64,000 nt of DNA from Actinoallomurus sp. (GCA_025964625.1 JAOPYL010000042.1:18850-82849); one strand, 5' to 3'. Shown: positions 26,217 to 35,971, numbered from the stretch's first letter. Translations and numbers: made by a program. Notes: generated by a model from the letters alone, not told the origin.

Positions 26217-27584
26217 ATGAGTTTGCGGACGCGGACGGGCGCCGCCGGGCGGGCGACCCGCACGGCGGCCCAGAAGGCCGGGCGCGTGACGCGTAAAGCC
26301 ACCCACGCCGGCGGCGCGGGCCGTTCCGGTCTCGGCAACCTCATCGAGCTCAACGCGGTCAACAGCGCCGGTGACGCGCTGATCGCGGTCGCGCTGGCAG
26401 GCACGATGTTCTTCAACCTGGACGTCAAGCAGGCACAGGGCCAGGTAGCGCTCTACCTGCTGGTCACGATGGCGCCGTTCGCACTCGTCGCACCGCTCAT
26501 CGGGCCCGCGCTGGACCACATGCGTCACGCGCGCCGCGTCGCCATCGCCGGCACCATGCTCGCCCGGGGACTGCTGTGCTGGGGCATGGCCGGGGCGGTG
26601 CTGCACAAGGATCCGCTGACGCTGATGCCGGCCGCGTTCGGCGCACTGGTGCTGTCGAAGGCCTTCGGGGTGTCACGCAGCGCCGTCACTCCGCGCGTGC
26701 TGCCAGAGGGCCTCAACCTGGTCACCGCCAATGCCCGGGCGTCTTTCAGCGGGCTGGTCGCCGCGTCGGTGGTGGCACCGCTCGGGGCCGGGCTGGTCGC
26801 CCTCACCAACGCGGGCTGGGCGCTGCGGGTCGCCACTCTCGTGTTCATCGCCGGAGCGATCCTCGGGATCCGGCTACCGTCCCACGTGGACACCCCCGAG
26901 ACCGCCCACGAGCCCGGGCCGGCCCGGGCGACCGGCCGAACCCGCTGGCGGACGCTGCTGCGCGTGGGCCCCGTCGTCGGCGAGGCGATACGGGCCAATG
27001 CGGCGCTGCGGGCGTTCTCCGGCTTCCTGATCCTGTACCTGGCGTTCCTGCTGCGGACGAAATCGTTCATCCATCCGGTGTCGCCCAACGTCGCGCTGGG
27101 CCTGCTGGCCGCAGCGGCCGGGGCCGGCGGCCTGGTCGGCACCGCCCTCGGGGCGCTGGCCAAGGCGCGGGCACCGCTCGCCATCGTGTTCGGGACGCTG
27201 GCCATCACGACGCTCACCGCGGCCGTGTGCGCGGTGTTCTTCGGCCTGGTGGCGGCGCTGGTGGTCGCCTTCGCGGGCGCGATGGGCCAGTCGCTCGGCA
27301 AGCTCAGCCTCGACGCGATCGTGCAGCGTGAGATCGGCGAGGAGGTCCGGTCCTCGACGTTCGCCGTGTCGGAGACCATCCACCAGCTCGTCTGGGTGAT
27401 CGGCGGGCTGGTCGGACTGGGCATGTCGATCGTCGCCTCGAACGGACACATCGCCTTGTCCATCGTCGCGGCCGCCCTGGCCGCGACGATGGTCGCGCTG
27501 GTGTACCGCCGGGCGACCCGCCGTGCCGTGCGACGCCGGCGAGGCCACCCGGAAGGCGAGCCGACCGCCGCCGACACCGCCTGA
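26217..27584 (+). CDS. MFS protein of the DUF3027 neighbourhood
   Basis: A 455-residue, about 12-helix transporter. A basic N-terminal tail of about 40 residues (MSLRTRTGAAGRATRTAAQ) precedes NLIELNAVNSAGDALIAVALAG, the first helix. APLIGPALDHMRHARRVAIAG is a variant loop 2-3 motif. The C terminus is basic and hydrophilic. Homologues beside DUF3027 and cold-shock genes are widely conserved in actinomycetes, but no substrate is known. The ATG at 26217 was preferred over 26166 because the earlier start would read through the divergent promoter region. Confidence 0.75.
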   Translation: MSLRTRTGAAGRATRTAAQKAGRVTRKATHAGGAGRSGLGNLIELNAVNSAGDALIAVALAGTMFFNLDVKQAQGQVALYLLVTMAPFALVAPLIGPALDHMRHARRVAIAGTMLARGLLCWGMAGAVLHKDPLTLMPAAFGALVLSKAFGVSRSAVTPRVLPEGLNLVTANARASFSGLVAASVVAPLGAGLVALTNAGWALRVATLVFIAGAILGIRLPSHVDTPETAHEPGPARATGRTRWRTLLRVGPVVGEAIRANAALRAFSGFLILYLAFLLRTKSFIHPVSPNVALGLLAAAAGAGGLVGTALGALAKARAPLAIVFGTLAITTLTAAVCAVFFGLVAALVVAFAGAMGQSLGKLSLDAIVQREIGEEVRSSTFAVSETIHQLVWVIGGLVGLGMSIVASNGHIALSIVAAALAATMVALVYRRATRRAVRRRRGHPEGEPTAADTA

Positions 27585-27602
27585 GGGCGGCCCGGTCCGC
27601 GT

Positions 27603-27989
27603 CTACTGCGGGTCGAGGTCGTCGGCGACCGCGCGCAGCACATCACCGATCTGCTTGGCCACCTTGCCCTCGGGGTGCTTACCCCGGCGGTAGGTGGTGG
27701 AGATCCCGTCGAGGAGCTTGATGAGATCCTCGACGATCATGACCATCTCGTCCGGCTTCTTGCGCTTGGCCTTGACCACCGACGGCGGCGCCTCGAGCGG
27801 GCGGACGCTCAGCGCCTGCTGTCCTTTACGGCCTTCGACGACCCCGAACTCCACGCGTTGCCCGGGTTTGAGCGAGGTGACCCCGGACGGCAGCGCGGAG
27901 GAATGCACGAAGACCTCACCGCCGTCGTCGCGCGTGAGAAAGCCGAACCCCTTGTCGACGTCGTACCACTTGACCTTGCCACTGGGCAC
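27603..27989 (-). CDS. Cold-shock domain protein with C-terminal extension
   Basis: A 128-residue protein. The cold-shock domain (about 1-65) carries both RNA-binding motifs, KVKWYDVDKGFGFLTRD and EVFVHSSAL. A 60-residue tail follows, with a basic linker (VVKAKRKKPDEM) and a helical region (IVEDLIKLLDGISTTYRRG) that is absent from ordinary CspA proteins. This layout is found next to DUF3027 in streptomycetes. It should bind single-stranded nucleic acid, while the tail may dimerise or recruit a partner. It starts at GTG 27989. Confidence 0.88.
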   Translation of the reverse strand: MPSGKVKWYDVDKGFGFLTRDDGGEVFVHSSALPSGVTSLKPGQRVEFGVVEGRKGQQALSVRPLEAPPSVVKAKRKKPDEMVMIVEDLIKLLDGISTTYRRGKHPEGKVAKQIGDVLRAVADDLDPQ

Positions 27990-28034
27990 AGGTGACCTCG
28001 TTGCTAGCTCTTGTCCGGACAGGCGATATCAAGG

Positions 28035-28658
28035 CTATTGCCTCGACGCGGAGCCTGGGTTGATCAGTTCGGTCAAAGTCTCCGGGAAAACCCGCAAATC
28101 GGGCAACACGATATCGGCTCCGTACGCCAGCAGCGCCTCCGAGTCGAACGGCCCGGTCGCGACGCCCACGCTGCGCGCCCCGGCCGCGCGGGCGGCGTCG
28201 ACGTCGGCGACGTGGTCACCGGTGTAAACGGTGGCTCGGTGCTCCCCGATCGCCCGGCCCTTCGCGGCACCGTACAGGGCCCCGACCACGTGGTCGACGT
28301 TCAGGCCGAGGAAGCGGACGGTCGCCTCGGCGTCGCGCTGGTTCTTGGCCGTGACCACGACGACCCGGCCTCCCCGGGCCCGTACCGCGTCGACGGCCGC
28401 GGCGGCACCGGGCATCGGCACGGTGGCGGGCACCGCGACCTCTCCGTAGAACTCGCGGTAGCGTGCGGCCACCGCCGGGACGTCCTCAGCGGGGAACCAG
28501 TGGGCGAGCTCGGTCTCCAGCGGCGGCCCCAGCCGGGACACGACGGCGGCGGAGTCGATGGGCACACCCGTCTCCGCCGACAGCCGGTCGAAGGCCGCGG
28601 CGATACCCTCTCGTGTGTCGGCAAGGGTCATGTCCAGGTCGAATCCAATGGCGATCAC
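28035..28658 (-). CDS. HAD family hydrolase, phosphoglycolate phosphatase-like
   Basis: A 207-residue HAD phosphatase. Motif I is FDLDMTLADT (nucleophile and acid Asp), motif II VVVVTAK (Thr), motif III near LYGAAKGRAIG (Lys), and motif IV YTGDHVADVDAARAAG. An alpha-helical cap (about 15-85) makes it subfamily IA, like phosphoglycolate phosphatases and PpaX. The substrate is uncertain. The start GTG at 28658 is just downstream of a hairpin that contains its only G-rich ribosome site. Confidence 0.85.
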   Translation of the reverse strand: MIAIGFDLDMTLADTREGIAAAFDRLSAETGVPIDSAAVVSRLGPPLETELAHWFPAEDVPAVAARYREFYGEVAVPATVPMPGAAAAVDAVRARGGRVVVVTAKNQRDAEATVRFLGLNVDHVVGALYGAAKGRAIGEHRATVYTGDHVADVDAARAAGARSVGVATGPFDSEALLAYGADIVLPDLRVFPETLTELINPGSASRQ

Positions 28659-28660
28659 GC

Positions 28661-28686
28661 GCCCCAGGGTACGTACGGCCTGGGGC
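28661..28686 (-). promoter_or_regulatory. Hairpin covering the ribosome site of the HAD gene
   Basis: GCCCCAGG (28661-28668) pairs with CCTGGGGC (28679-28686) around a 10-base loop, ending three bases before the GTG start. In the leftward mRNA the only purine-rich stretch, CTGGGGC, lies in the 3' arm, so the stem would hide the ribosome site. It may throttle translation. No ligand or regulator is evident. Confidence 0.4.
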
Positions 28687-28894
28687 TACGCGGGCCCGCG
28701 CCCTCCCGGCAGTGGCGATGCGACGGGATCCGAGTGGGAGGGCGCGGAGTCTGCGCGAATATGGATCTATGGATTTCGTCACCGGCACGAACTCGTATTA
28801 GAACGAGCCCGAAACGACGGTTAACGCGATGCGGATATACCCAGTGGCGACTCTCCAAACCGCGCCGCTCACAGATCGCTCCCCCGGGTAGGAA

Positions 28895-29338
28895 ATGAAC
28901 ATGGCGAAATGGCGGGAAAAGACTGGCAATACGGTTACGGGCCCTGAGCAGGAATCCGAGCGGGAGTCCGCGCCGGAGACCGCAGCTCCGGGGCACGCCG
29001 GACGGCGGAGGCTCGGCCGGCGCCACCGGGACGGAGACAGCGTGCGGGCCGGCGTGAAACGGATCTCCGGCGCGGCGGCCACCCTTGTCACGATCATCGC
29101 AATGATCATTTGTGTGCTGCTGGCGCTGCACATCGCCTTCGTCGTCTTCGCGGCGAATCACGACAACTCGATCGTGGGCACCGTCAACGACTGGGCCGAC
29201 TGGTTCGCCTGGCGGTTCCGGGACATGTTCGTACCCAAGGATCAGCGGGTGGGGGTGCTCGTCAACTACGGGATCGCCGCCGTCGTCTACCTCATCGCCG
29301 GCCGGGTCGCCGCCGGGGTGATCCGCCGGATCCGCTGA
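28895..29338 (+). CDS. Membrane protein with two helices and charged N-terminal domain
   Basis: A 147-residue protein. The first 65 residues are hydrophilic (many Arg, Glu, Gly, as in [20 protein letters not shown]). Then come helix 1 ([22 protein letters not shown]), an extracytoplasmic loop with [20 protein letters not shown], helix 2 ([22 protein letters not shown]) and a basic end. The loop and helix pattern resembles small actinobacterial membrane proteins of unknown function. Its stop codon lies inside the 3' end of the convergent acyl-CoA synthetase gene, four bases before a long hairpin. Confidence 0.65.
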   Translation: MNMAKWREKTGNTVTGPEQESERESAPETAAPGHAGRRRLGRRHRDGDSVRAGVKRISGAAATLVTIIAMIICVLLALHIAFVVFAANHDNSIVGTVNDWADWFAWRFRDMFVPKDQRVGVLVNYGIAAVVYLIAGRVAAGVIRRIR

Positions 29339-31025
29339 CCCGCCGTACGGCGGGGCAAGCCCGTACGGCTTGCCCCGCCGTACGGGCCGTCTCGGTGGTC
29401 GAGGCGTCCTCCAGGCCGAGCTCCCGGATCGACGCCTCGCGCATCTTGAACTTCTGGATCTTTCCGGTGACCGTCATCGGGAAGCCGTCGGTGAACCGGA
29501 CGTAACGCGGGATCTTGAAGTGCGCCAGCCTGCCCCGGCAGTAGTCCCTGACGTCCCCCTCCGTGAGGGCGGCCCCTGGGCGCGGCTTGACCCAGGCGCA
29601 GAGCTCCTCGCCGTACTTCGCGTCCGGAACCCCCACGACCTGGACGTCCTCGATGTCCGGGTGGCCGTACAGGAACTCCTCGATCTCGCGGGGGTAGAGG
29701 TTCTCGCCACCTCGGATCACCATGTCCTTGATCCGGCCGACGATGTTGACGTAGCCGCCCTCGTCGATGGTCGCGAGGTCGCCGGTGTGCATCCAGCGCG
29801 CGGCGTCGATCACCTCGGCGGTCTTCTCCGGCTCCTCCCAGTAGCCCAGCATCACCGAGTAGCCGCGGGCGCACAGCTCACCGGGCGTGCCGCGCGGCAC
29901 GGTCAGGCCGGTGGCCGGGTCGACGACCTTGACCTCGATGTGCGGGTGCGCGCGCCCGACGGTGGACACCCGGCGGTCGACCTCGTCGTCGAACCGGGTC
30001 TGGGCGGACACCGGCGAGGTCTCGGTCATGCCGTAGCAGATGGTCACCTCGCGCATGTGCATCTCCGAGACCACCCGCTTCATCACCTCCACCGGGCACG
30101 GCGAGCCCGCCATGATGCCGGTGCGCAGCGAGGTCAGGTCGTACTCGGAGAACTCCGGCAGCCCCAGCTCGGCGATGAACATCGTCGGTACGCCGTACAG
30201 CGAGGTGCACCGCTCGGCCTGGACGGCGTCGAGTGTGGCCCTGGGGTCGAAGACCGGCGCCGGGATCACGATGCAGGCGCCATGAGTGGTGATCGCCAGG
30301 TTGCCGAGCACCATGCCGAAGCAGTGGTAGAACGGCACCGGCACGCACACCCGGTCGATCTCGGTGTAGCGGCACAGCTCACCGATGAAGAAGCCGTTGT
30401 TGATGAGGTTGTGGTGCGACAGCGTCGCGCCCTTGGGGAAGCCCGTGGTGCCTGAGGTGTACTGGATGTTGATCGGATCGTCGGGTGACAGCGTGCCCAT
30501 CCGCTCGGCGAGCCGTTCGGGGTCCAGTGCCGCGCCCGCGATGGACAGCGCCTCCCACTCCTGCGTGCCCAGGTAGATCACGCGTTCCAGGGCGGGCAGC
30601 TCGGCACGGACCTCCTCCACCATGGCCCGGTAGTCGCTGTCCCTGTACTCGGCGGCGCTCACCAGGAGCTTCACTCCGGAATGCCGCAGGGCGTACGCCA
30701 CCTCGTGGGTGCGGTACGCCGGGTTCACATTGACGAGGATCGCCCCGATCGCGGCCGTGGCGTACTGCAACAGCACCCATTCCGGATTGTTCGGCGACCA
30801 GATGCCGACCCGGTCGCCCTTGCCGATGCCGGCGGCGAGCAGCCCGCGGGCGAGCGAGCCGACCTCCTCGTCGAACTCCAGGTACGTCCACCGGCGTCCG
30901 CTGGGGACGTCGACGAGCGCCTCACGGTGCGGGCAGACGGACGCGACGCGTCGCAGGTTCTGCCCGATGGTCTCGCCGAGCAGCGGGAGATCCGAGGTGC
31001 CGTGGCTATAGGACGGACGGGGCAT
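29292..31025 (-). CDS. Fatty acyl-CoA synthetase (AMP-binding), ACSF2/FadD type
   Basis: A 577-residue adenylate-forming enzyme activating a fatty acid to acyl-CoA through acyl-AMP. P-loop [18 protein letters not shown], motif YGMTETSP, the [20 protein letters not shown] hinge, and catalytic Lys in [14 protein letters not shown] are all present. Overall it resembles medium-chain ACSF2-like enzymes. AGGAGG precedes ATG 31025. After the usual end ([10 protein letters not shown]) the frame runs another 39 residues, reading through a terminator hairpin ([18 protein letters not shown]) and overlapping the convergent gene by 47 bases. The extension looks like loss of the original stop. It diverges from a TetR gene that probably controls it. 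Confidence 0.88.
   Translation of the reverse strand: MPRPSYSHGTSDLPLLGETIGQNLRRVASVCPHREALVDVPSGRRWTYLEFDEEVGSLARGLLAAGIGKGDRVGIWSPNNPEWVLLQYATAAIGAILVNVNPAYRTHEVAYALRHSGVKLLVSAAEYRDSDYRAMVEEVRAELPALERVIYLGTQEWEALSIAGAALDPERLAERMGTLSPDDPINIQYTSGTTGFPKGATLSHHNLINNGFFIGELCRYTEIDRVCVPVPFYHCFGMVLGNLAITTHGACIVIPAPVFDPRATLDAVQAERCTSLYGVPTMFIAELGLPEFSEYDLTSLRTGIMAGSPCPVEVMKRVVSEMHMREVTICYGMTETSPVSAQTRFDDEVDRRVSTVGRAHPHIEVKVVDPATGLTVPRGTPGELCARGYSVMLGYWEEPEKTAEVIDAARWMHTGDLATIDEGGYVNIVGRIKDMVIRGGENLYPREIEEFLYGHPDIEDVQVVGVPDAKYGEELCAWVKPRPGAALTEGDVRDYCRGRLAHFKIPRYVRFTDGFPMTVTGKIQKFKMREASIRELGLEDASTTETARTAGQAVRACPAVRRVSGSGGSPRRRPGRR
29343..29385. terminator. Bidirectional hairpin with 19-bp perfect stem
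   Basis: Arms at 29343-29361 and 29367-29385 are perfect complements of 19 bases around the loop CGTAC. The hairpin follows the rightward membrane-protein stop (29338) directly and lies within the last 30 codons of the leftward acyl-CoA synthetase frame. The position fits a terminator serving both converging genes. Confidence 0.8.
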
Positions 31026-31152
31026 GGCGGCCTCCTCATGCGCTTTCTCGCATCCTGCACCCAAGCCACCACATCAGGTAAGAGGTCCGTACGACATGCG
31101 CCGTCGGGTAAGTGCTTTCATGGCCTACGCTTTTCGGGGAGGACCACACACA

Positions 31153-31767
31153 ATGCAGAGATCTACGCGTGAACGGATCGTGGCCGAGGCGCTCCGGCTG
31201 TTCGCCGAGCGGGGGTACGCCGCGACGTCCGTGGCGGAGATCGAGGCCGCGTCGGGTCTGTCGCCGGGGGCCGGGGGGCTCTACCGGCACTTCCGCTCCA
31301 AGGAGGAGGTGCTCGCCGCGGCCGTACGCGAGCACATCACCCGTACCTCCAAGCAGATCACCGCGACCTTCCAGCAGGCGGCCGGCTTCCAGGACCGGCC
31401 GCTGGTCGACCGGCTGCGGCTGGCCGCGACGGTGGGCCTGGGCAAGATGCGCGAGGAGGCCGACCTGATCCGGGTGCTCTTCCGCGACCTGGACAAGTTC
31501 CCGAACCTCATCGCCGAGATGCGCGAGGGCATCGTCAACCCGCTCTACGACGTGATCGCCAAGTGGCTCGCCGGCCAGCCGGAGATGGCCGGCATCGACG
31601 AGGACTGGGACGCCATCTCCCTGGCGCTCGGCGGCGCGATCGTCAACTACTGGCTCGCCAACGACGCCTTGTACGAACCGCCCAAGCGCATCGACGAGGA
31701 GCGTTTCATCAACAGCTGGGCCCGGCTCGCCATGGGCCTCGTCGGCGAGACCGCGGAGGCGGTCTAA
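31153..31767 (+). CDS. TetR family regulator divergent from acyl-CoA synthetase
   Basis: A 204-residue repressor. HTH: RERIVAEALRLFAERGYAATSVAEIEAASGLSPGAGGLYRHFRSKEEVL lies at about 5-53. The C-terminal ligand domain includes LIRVLFRDLDKFPNLIAEMR. GGGGAGGA stands upstream of ATG 31153. Divergent TetR/acyl-CoA synthetase pairs usually follow FadR/PsrA logic, where acyl-CoA releases the repressor. I see no clean palindrome in the 127-base shared promoter region, so the operator is unassigned. Confidence 0.88.
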   Translation: MQRSTRERIVAEALRLFAERGYAATSVAEIEAASGLSPGAGGLYRHFRSKEEVLAAAVREHITRTSKQITATFQQAAGFQDRPLVDRLRLAATVGLGKMREEADLIRVLFRDLDKFPNLIAEMREGIVNPLYDVIAKWLAGQPEMAGIDEDWDAISLALGGAIVNYWLANDALYEPPKRIDEERFINSWARLAMGLVGETAEAV

Positions 31768-31805
31768 GGCGCAGCCCCCTTCAAATCCGGATTACCGTTG
31801 TGGGA

Positions 31806-34160
31806 GTGAGCACGGATACCTACGCGGACTGGCTGCGAGCGCGCGACGACGACGAGTTGCGCGCACTCTTCGCATGCCGGCCCGAGCTGATCACGCCGGT
31901 GCCCGCGGACATCACCGCGCTGTCCTCCCGCGCGTCCGCGTTGTCGGCCATCTCACGGGCGCTCGACCGCCTCGACCGCTTGGCGCTGAGCGTCTTCGAG
32001 GCGCTGGTCACACTGCCCTCCCCCACCACGTACGCCGACCTCGCCGCGACCGTCGACACCGACGTGCGAGGCCCGCTCGACCGGCTGCGCGCCCTGGCCC
32101 TGGTCTGGGGCGACGACCAGGAGCTGCGGATCGCGCCCGGCGCGCGGCAGGCCGTTCCGCATCCGGCCGGGCTGGGCCCGCCGGCGCGGGAGGCGTTCGC
32201 CTCCTATCCGTCCGACCGGCTGTCGGCGCTGCTGGACGATCTCGGCCTGGAGTCCGCCGACCAGATCTGCGGCCGGATCGAGTCGTTGATCGAGGACGCG
32301 GGCCCGGAGGCACGGTCCGCCCTGGACCGGCTCGCCTGGGGGCCTCCGGTCGGCCGGGTCGACGGCGCCCGCCGCCCCGTCACGCTCGCCACCGCGTCCT
32401 CCCCGGTCGAACGGCTGCTCGCGCGGGGGCTGCTGGCCGCCACCGACGACCGCACCGTGATGCTCCCCCGCGAGGTCGGGCTGTATCTACGGGGCGGCCG
32501 CGTCTTCCGCGCGCTGGAGACGGCGCCGCCGCCGCTGGGCGGCACCGTACGCGACCCGCGGCTCATCGACCGCACCGCCGGCGGCCAGGCGTTCACCACC
32601 GTGCGCACGCTCGAAGACCTCCTCGAACGGTGGGGCGTCGACCCGCCGGGCGTGCTGCGCAGCGGCGGGCTGGGCGTCCGCGACCTGCGGGCCAACGCCG
32701 TCCTGCTCGACGTGCCGGAGTGGACGGCGGCCCTCCTGATCGAGGTCGCGTACGCCGCGGGGCTGCTCGCCCGTAGTGGCGACTTCGACGGCTCGGGCAT
32801 GGTGGGGCGTGGCCGCGGGGGTGAGGCACTGTGGCTGCCGACCCAGGCGTACGACCTGTGGCGGCTGCAGGACGTCGAACGACGCTGGCTCGCCCTTGCC
32901 GGGGCCTGGCTGCGGATGGACCGCGTGCCGGGCCTCGCGGGCGAACGCGACGACCGCGACCGGCCGATCAACGCGCTGTCCAACGAGGCGATCCGCGCCA
33001 GCGCGCCGCAGATCCGCCGATCGGTGCTCGCCGCTCTGGCGGACGCCCCGGAGGGCACGGCGCCGAAGGCCGAGGACGTCTACGCCCACCTCGCCTGGCG
33101 GGAGCCGCGCCGCGGCGGCAGGCTGCGCGAGCGGCTCGTCGGCTGGGCGCTGCGGGAGGCCGAGGTGCTCGGCCTGACCGGGTTCGGGGCTCTGGCGGCC
33201 CACTCCCGCGCGCTGCTGTCCGACGACGATCCCGCCAAGGCGCTGCTCAAGGTGCTGCCCACACCCGTCGACCATGTGCTGCTCCAAGCGGATCTGACGG
33301 CGGTCGCCCCGGGGCCGCTCATCACCGATCTGGCCCGTGAGCTGGCGCTCGCGGCGGACATCGAGTCGACCGGCGGGGCCACCGTCTACCGGTTCACGCC
33401 CGAGTCGGTGCGCCGAGCGCTCGACGCGGGACGCGGCGCCTCCGAGCTGATCGACCTGCTCAAACGGCATTCGGCCACCGGCGTGCCGCAGCCGCTGAGC
33501 TATCTCATCGAGGACGTCGCCCGCCGTCACGGCCGGCTGCGCATCGGCCACGCCTCGGCGTACGTCCGCAGCGACGACCCGGCCGTGCTCGACGAGATCC
33601 TCGCCGACCGGCGTTCGGACCAGCTGCGGCTGCATCGGCTCGCCCCCACGGTCCTCGCCGCCCGCGTAGCGCGGGCCGAGCTCCTCGACGCGCTGCGCAC
33701 CCTGGGGTACGCGCCGGTGGCCGAGTCCCCCGAGGGATCCGTCGTGATCACCCGCCTGGACGCGCAACGTGCCGAATCAGCCGGGCACGGCACGTACGAA
33801 CAGGCCCACCACGCGGTCACCGACGGCTTCGAGCCCGATGTCTCCGTCATCACCGCGGCCGTCCGCGCTCTGCGGGCGGGCGACGAGGCCGCCCGCGTCG
33901 CCACTCCGAACGGATCCCCGCCGCGTTCTCCGGCCATCGCCATGGTCCAGCGCCTGCGTGAGGCGGCGGATCGCGGGGCGCGCATGTGGATCGGCTACCT
34001 GGACCAGCAGGGGCAGGCGTCCAGCCGCATCATCGAACCCGCCCGGATCGAGGGCGGTTTCCTCACCGCCTACGACGCGACCCGCGCCGCCGTTCACCGG
34101 TTCGCCCTGCACCGCATCACCGGCATCGCCGACATCTCCGACGTCGACGGCTCGGCCTGA
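31806..34160 (+). CDS. Helicase_C_3 (XPB/Ssl2-like N-terminal) domain protein
   Basis: A 784-residue protein from GTG 31806 without Walker motifs. Typical segments: STDTYADWLRARDDDELRAL; a Leu/Arg-rich helical N terminus; and a C-terminal LRIGHASAYVRSDDPAVLDEIL with VAESPEGSVVITR, the Helicase_C_3 region related to the N-terminal damage-recognition part of XPB. A WYL-like end (VQRLREAADRGARMWIGYLD) follows. In actinobacteria this gene regularly precedes the XPB helicase gene, as here (155 bases apart). A role as XPB partner in DNA repair or transcription is inferred from linkage only. Confidence 0.8.
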   Translation: MSTDTYADWLRARDDDELRALFACRPELITPVPADITALSSRASALSAISRALDRLDRLALSVFEALVTLPSPTTYADLAATVDTDVRGPLDRLRALALVWGDDQELRIAPGARQAVPHPAGLGPPAREAFASYPSDRLSALLDDLGLESADQICGRIESLIEDAGPEARSALDRLAWGPPVGRVDGARRPVTLATASSPVERLLARGLLAATDDRTVMLPREVGLYLRGGRVFRALETAPPPLGGTVRDPRLIDRTAGGQAFTTVRTLEDLLERWGVDPPGVLRSGGLGVRDLRANAVLLDVPEWTAALLIEVAYAAGLLARSGDFDGSGMVGRGRGGEALWLPTQAYDLWRLQDVERRWLALAGAWLRMDRVPGLAGERDDRDRPINALSNEAIRASAPQIRRSVLAALADAPEGTAPKAEDVYAHLAWREPRRGGRLRERLVGWALREAEVLGLTGFGALAAHSRALLSDDDPAKALLKVLPTPVDHVLLQADLTAVAPGPLITDLARELALAADIESTGGATVYRFTPESVRRALDAGRGASELIDLLKRHSATGVPQPLSYLIEDVARRHGRLRIGHASAYVRSDDPAVLDEILADRRSDQLRLHRLAPTVLAARVARAELLDALRTLGYAPVAESPEGSVVITRLDAQRAESAGHGTYEQAHHAVTDGFEPDVSVITAAVRALRAGDEAARVATPNGSPPRSPAIAMVQRLREAADRGARMWIGYLDQQGQASSRIIEPARIEGGFLTAYDATRAAVHRFALHRITGIADISDVDGSA

Positions 34161-34315
34161 CCGCGCTCACCGGCCGATGGCCGGGGTCGCGGTGCCCGCC
34201 CCGAGACCCCGGCCCGCGTGGAATGGGCCAGAGCGTTCCCTGACGATCACGCGCGGGAAGCCCCAAGGGGGTTCCGACTGTTGGACACTGTGACTCCCAC
34301 GTTGAAAGGCATTAC

Positions 34316-35968
34316 GTGACCGACGGCCCGCTGATCGTCCAGTCCGACAAGACCCTGCTGCTCGAGGTCGACCACGAGGCGGCGGGTGCGTGCCGCAAGG
34401 CCATCGCCCCCTTCGCCGAGCTGGAACGCGCGCCCGAGCACGTCCACACCTACCGGATCACCCCGCTGGCGCTGTGGAACGCCCGCGCCGCGGGCCACGA
34501 CGCCGAGCAGGTGATCGACGCCCTCATCGGCTTCGCGCGATACCCGGTTCCGCACGCGCTTCTCGTCGACATCGCCGACACCATGGGCCGGTACGGACGG
34601 CTGCGACTGGAGAAGGACCCGAGCCACGGGCTGGTGCTCGTGTCGTCGGACCGTGCCGTGCTGGAGGAGGTGCTGCGCGCCAGGAAGCTGCAGCCGATGT
34701 TCGGGCCTCGCGTGGACGACGACAGCGTCGCCGTGCTTCCCAGCGAGCGCGGCACGCTCAAGCAGGCCCTGCTGAAGCTGGGCTGGCCGGCCGAGGACCT
34801 CGCCGGGTACGTCGACGGCGAGGCACATCAGATCTCCCTCACCGAGAACGACTGGACCCTGCGGCCCTATCAGCACGACGCGGCGGAGTCGTTCTGGCAC
34901 GGCGGGTCCGGCGTGGTCGTGCTGCCCTGTGGCGCGGGCAAGACGATCGTGGGGGCGGCGGCGATGGCGCACGCGTCCGCGACCACCCTGATCCTGGTGA
35001 CGAACACCGTCTCGGCGCACCAGTGGAAGCAGGAGCTGCTGCGCCGCACCTCGCTGACCGAGGAGGAGATCGGCGAGTACTCCGGTACGAAGAAGCAGAT
35101 CCGCCCCGTCACGATCGCGACCTACCAGGTCATGACAACCCGGCGGAAGGGCGTCTACTCCCACCTGGAGCTCTTCGACGCGCGCGACTGGGGCCTGATC
35201 CTGTACGACGAGGTGCACCTGCTGCCCGCGCCGATCTTCCGGATGACCGCCGACCTGCAGACGCGCCGCCGCCTGGGGCTGACCGCGACGCTCGTGCGCG
35301 AGGACGGCCGTGAGGGCGACGTGTTCTCACTGATCGGGCCGAAGCGGTACGACGCTCCGTGGAAGGAGATGGAGGCGCAGGGCTGGATCGCCCCGGCCGA
35401 CTGCGTCGAGGTGCGGGTGACGCTGACCGACTCCGAGCGGCTCGCCTACGCCACCTCCGAGCAGGAGGACCGCTACCGCTTCTGCGCCACCACGCCCACC
35501 AAGTCGTCGGTGGTACAGGCCCTGGTCGAGCGCCACCGCGGCGAGCAGACCCTGGTCATCGGCCAGTACATCGACCAGCTCGACGAGCTCGGCGAGCGCA
35601 TCGGCGCTCCGGTGATCAAGGGCGAGACGAAGATCAAGGAGCGGGAGCGGCTGTTCGACGCGTTCCGGTCGGGCGAGGTCTCAGTGCTGATCGTCTCCAA
35701 GGTCGCGAACTTCTCCATCGACCTGCCCGAGGCCGCCGTGGCCGTACAGGTGTCGGGCACCTTCGGATCCCGGCAGGAGGAGGCCCAGCGGCTCGGCCGG
35801 GTGCTGCGGCCGAAGGCGTCCGGGAAGGGCGCCCGGTTCTACTCCGTGGTCGCCCGCGACACCCTCGACCAGGACTACGCCGCCCACCGGCAGCGGTTCC
35901 TCGCCGAGCAGGGTTACGCCTACCGCATCGTCGACGCCGACGCCGTCTTCGCCGACGAAGAGATCTGA
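34316..35968 (+). CDS. xpb: DNA repair helicase XPB
   Basis: A 550-residue superfamily 2 helicase. The N-terminal domain (about 1-170) carries LLLEVDHEAAGACRKAIAPF. Then Q-type LRPYQHDAAESF, Walker A VVLPCGAGKTIVGAAA, motif II LILYDEVHLLPAP, motif III GLTATLVREDG, and motif VI QEEAQRLGRVLRPK. This is a bacterial orthologue of eukaryotic XPB/Ssl2, a 3'-5' ATP-dependent translocase reported in mycobacteria to unwind DNA. The GTG at 34316 follows GAAAGG. The partner gene upstream is the Helicase_C_3 protein. Confidence 0.95.
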   Translation: MTDGPLIVQSDKTLLLEVDHEAAGACRKAIAPFAELERAPEHVHTYRITPLALWNARAAGHDAEQVIDALIGFARYPVPHALLVDIADTMGRYGRLRLEKDPSHGLVLVSSDRAVLEEVLRARKLQPMFGPRVDDDSVAVLPSERGTLKQALLKLGWPAEDLAGYVDGEAHQISLTENDWTLRPYQHDAAESFWHGGSGVVVLPCGAGKTIVGAAAMAHASATTLILVTNTVSAHQWKQELLRRTSLTEEEIGEYSGTKKQIRPVTIATYQVMTTRRKGVYSHLELFDARDWGLILYDEVHLLPAPIFRMTADLQTRRRLGLTATLVREDGREGDVFSLIGPKRYDAPWKEMEAQGWIAPADCVEVRVTLTDSERLAYATSEQEDRYRFCATTPTKSSVVQALVERHRGEQTLVIGQYIDQLDELGERIGAPVIKGETKIKERERLFDAFRSGEVSVLIVSKVANFSIDLPEAAVAVQVSGTFGSRQEEAQRLGRVLRPKASGKGARFYSVVARDTLDQDYAAHRQRFLAEQGYAYRIVDADAVFADEEI

Positions 35969-35971
35969 CCG

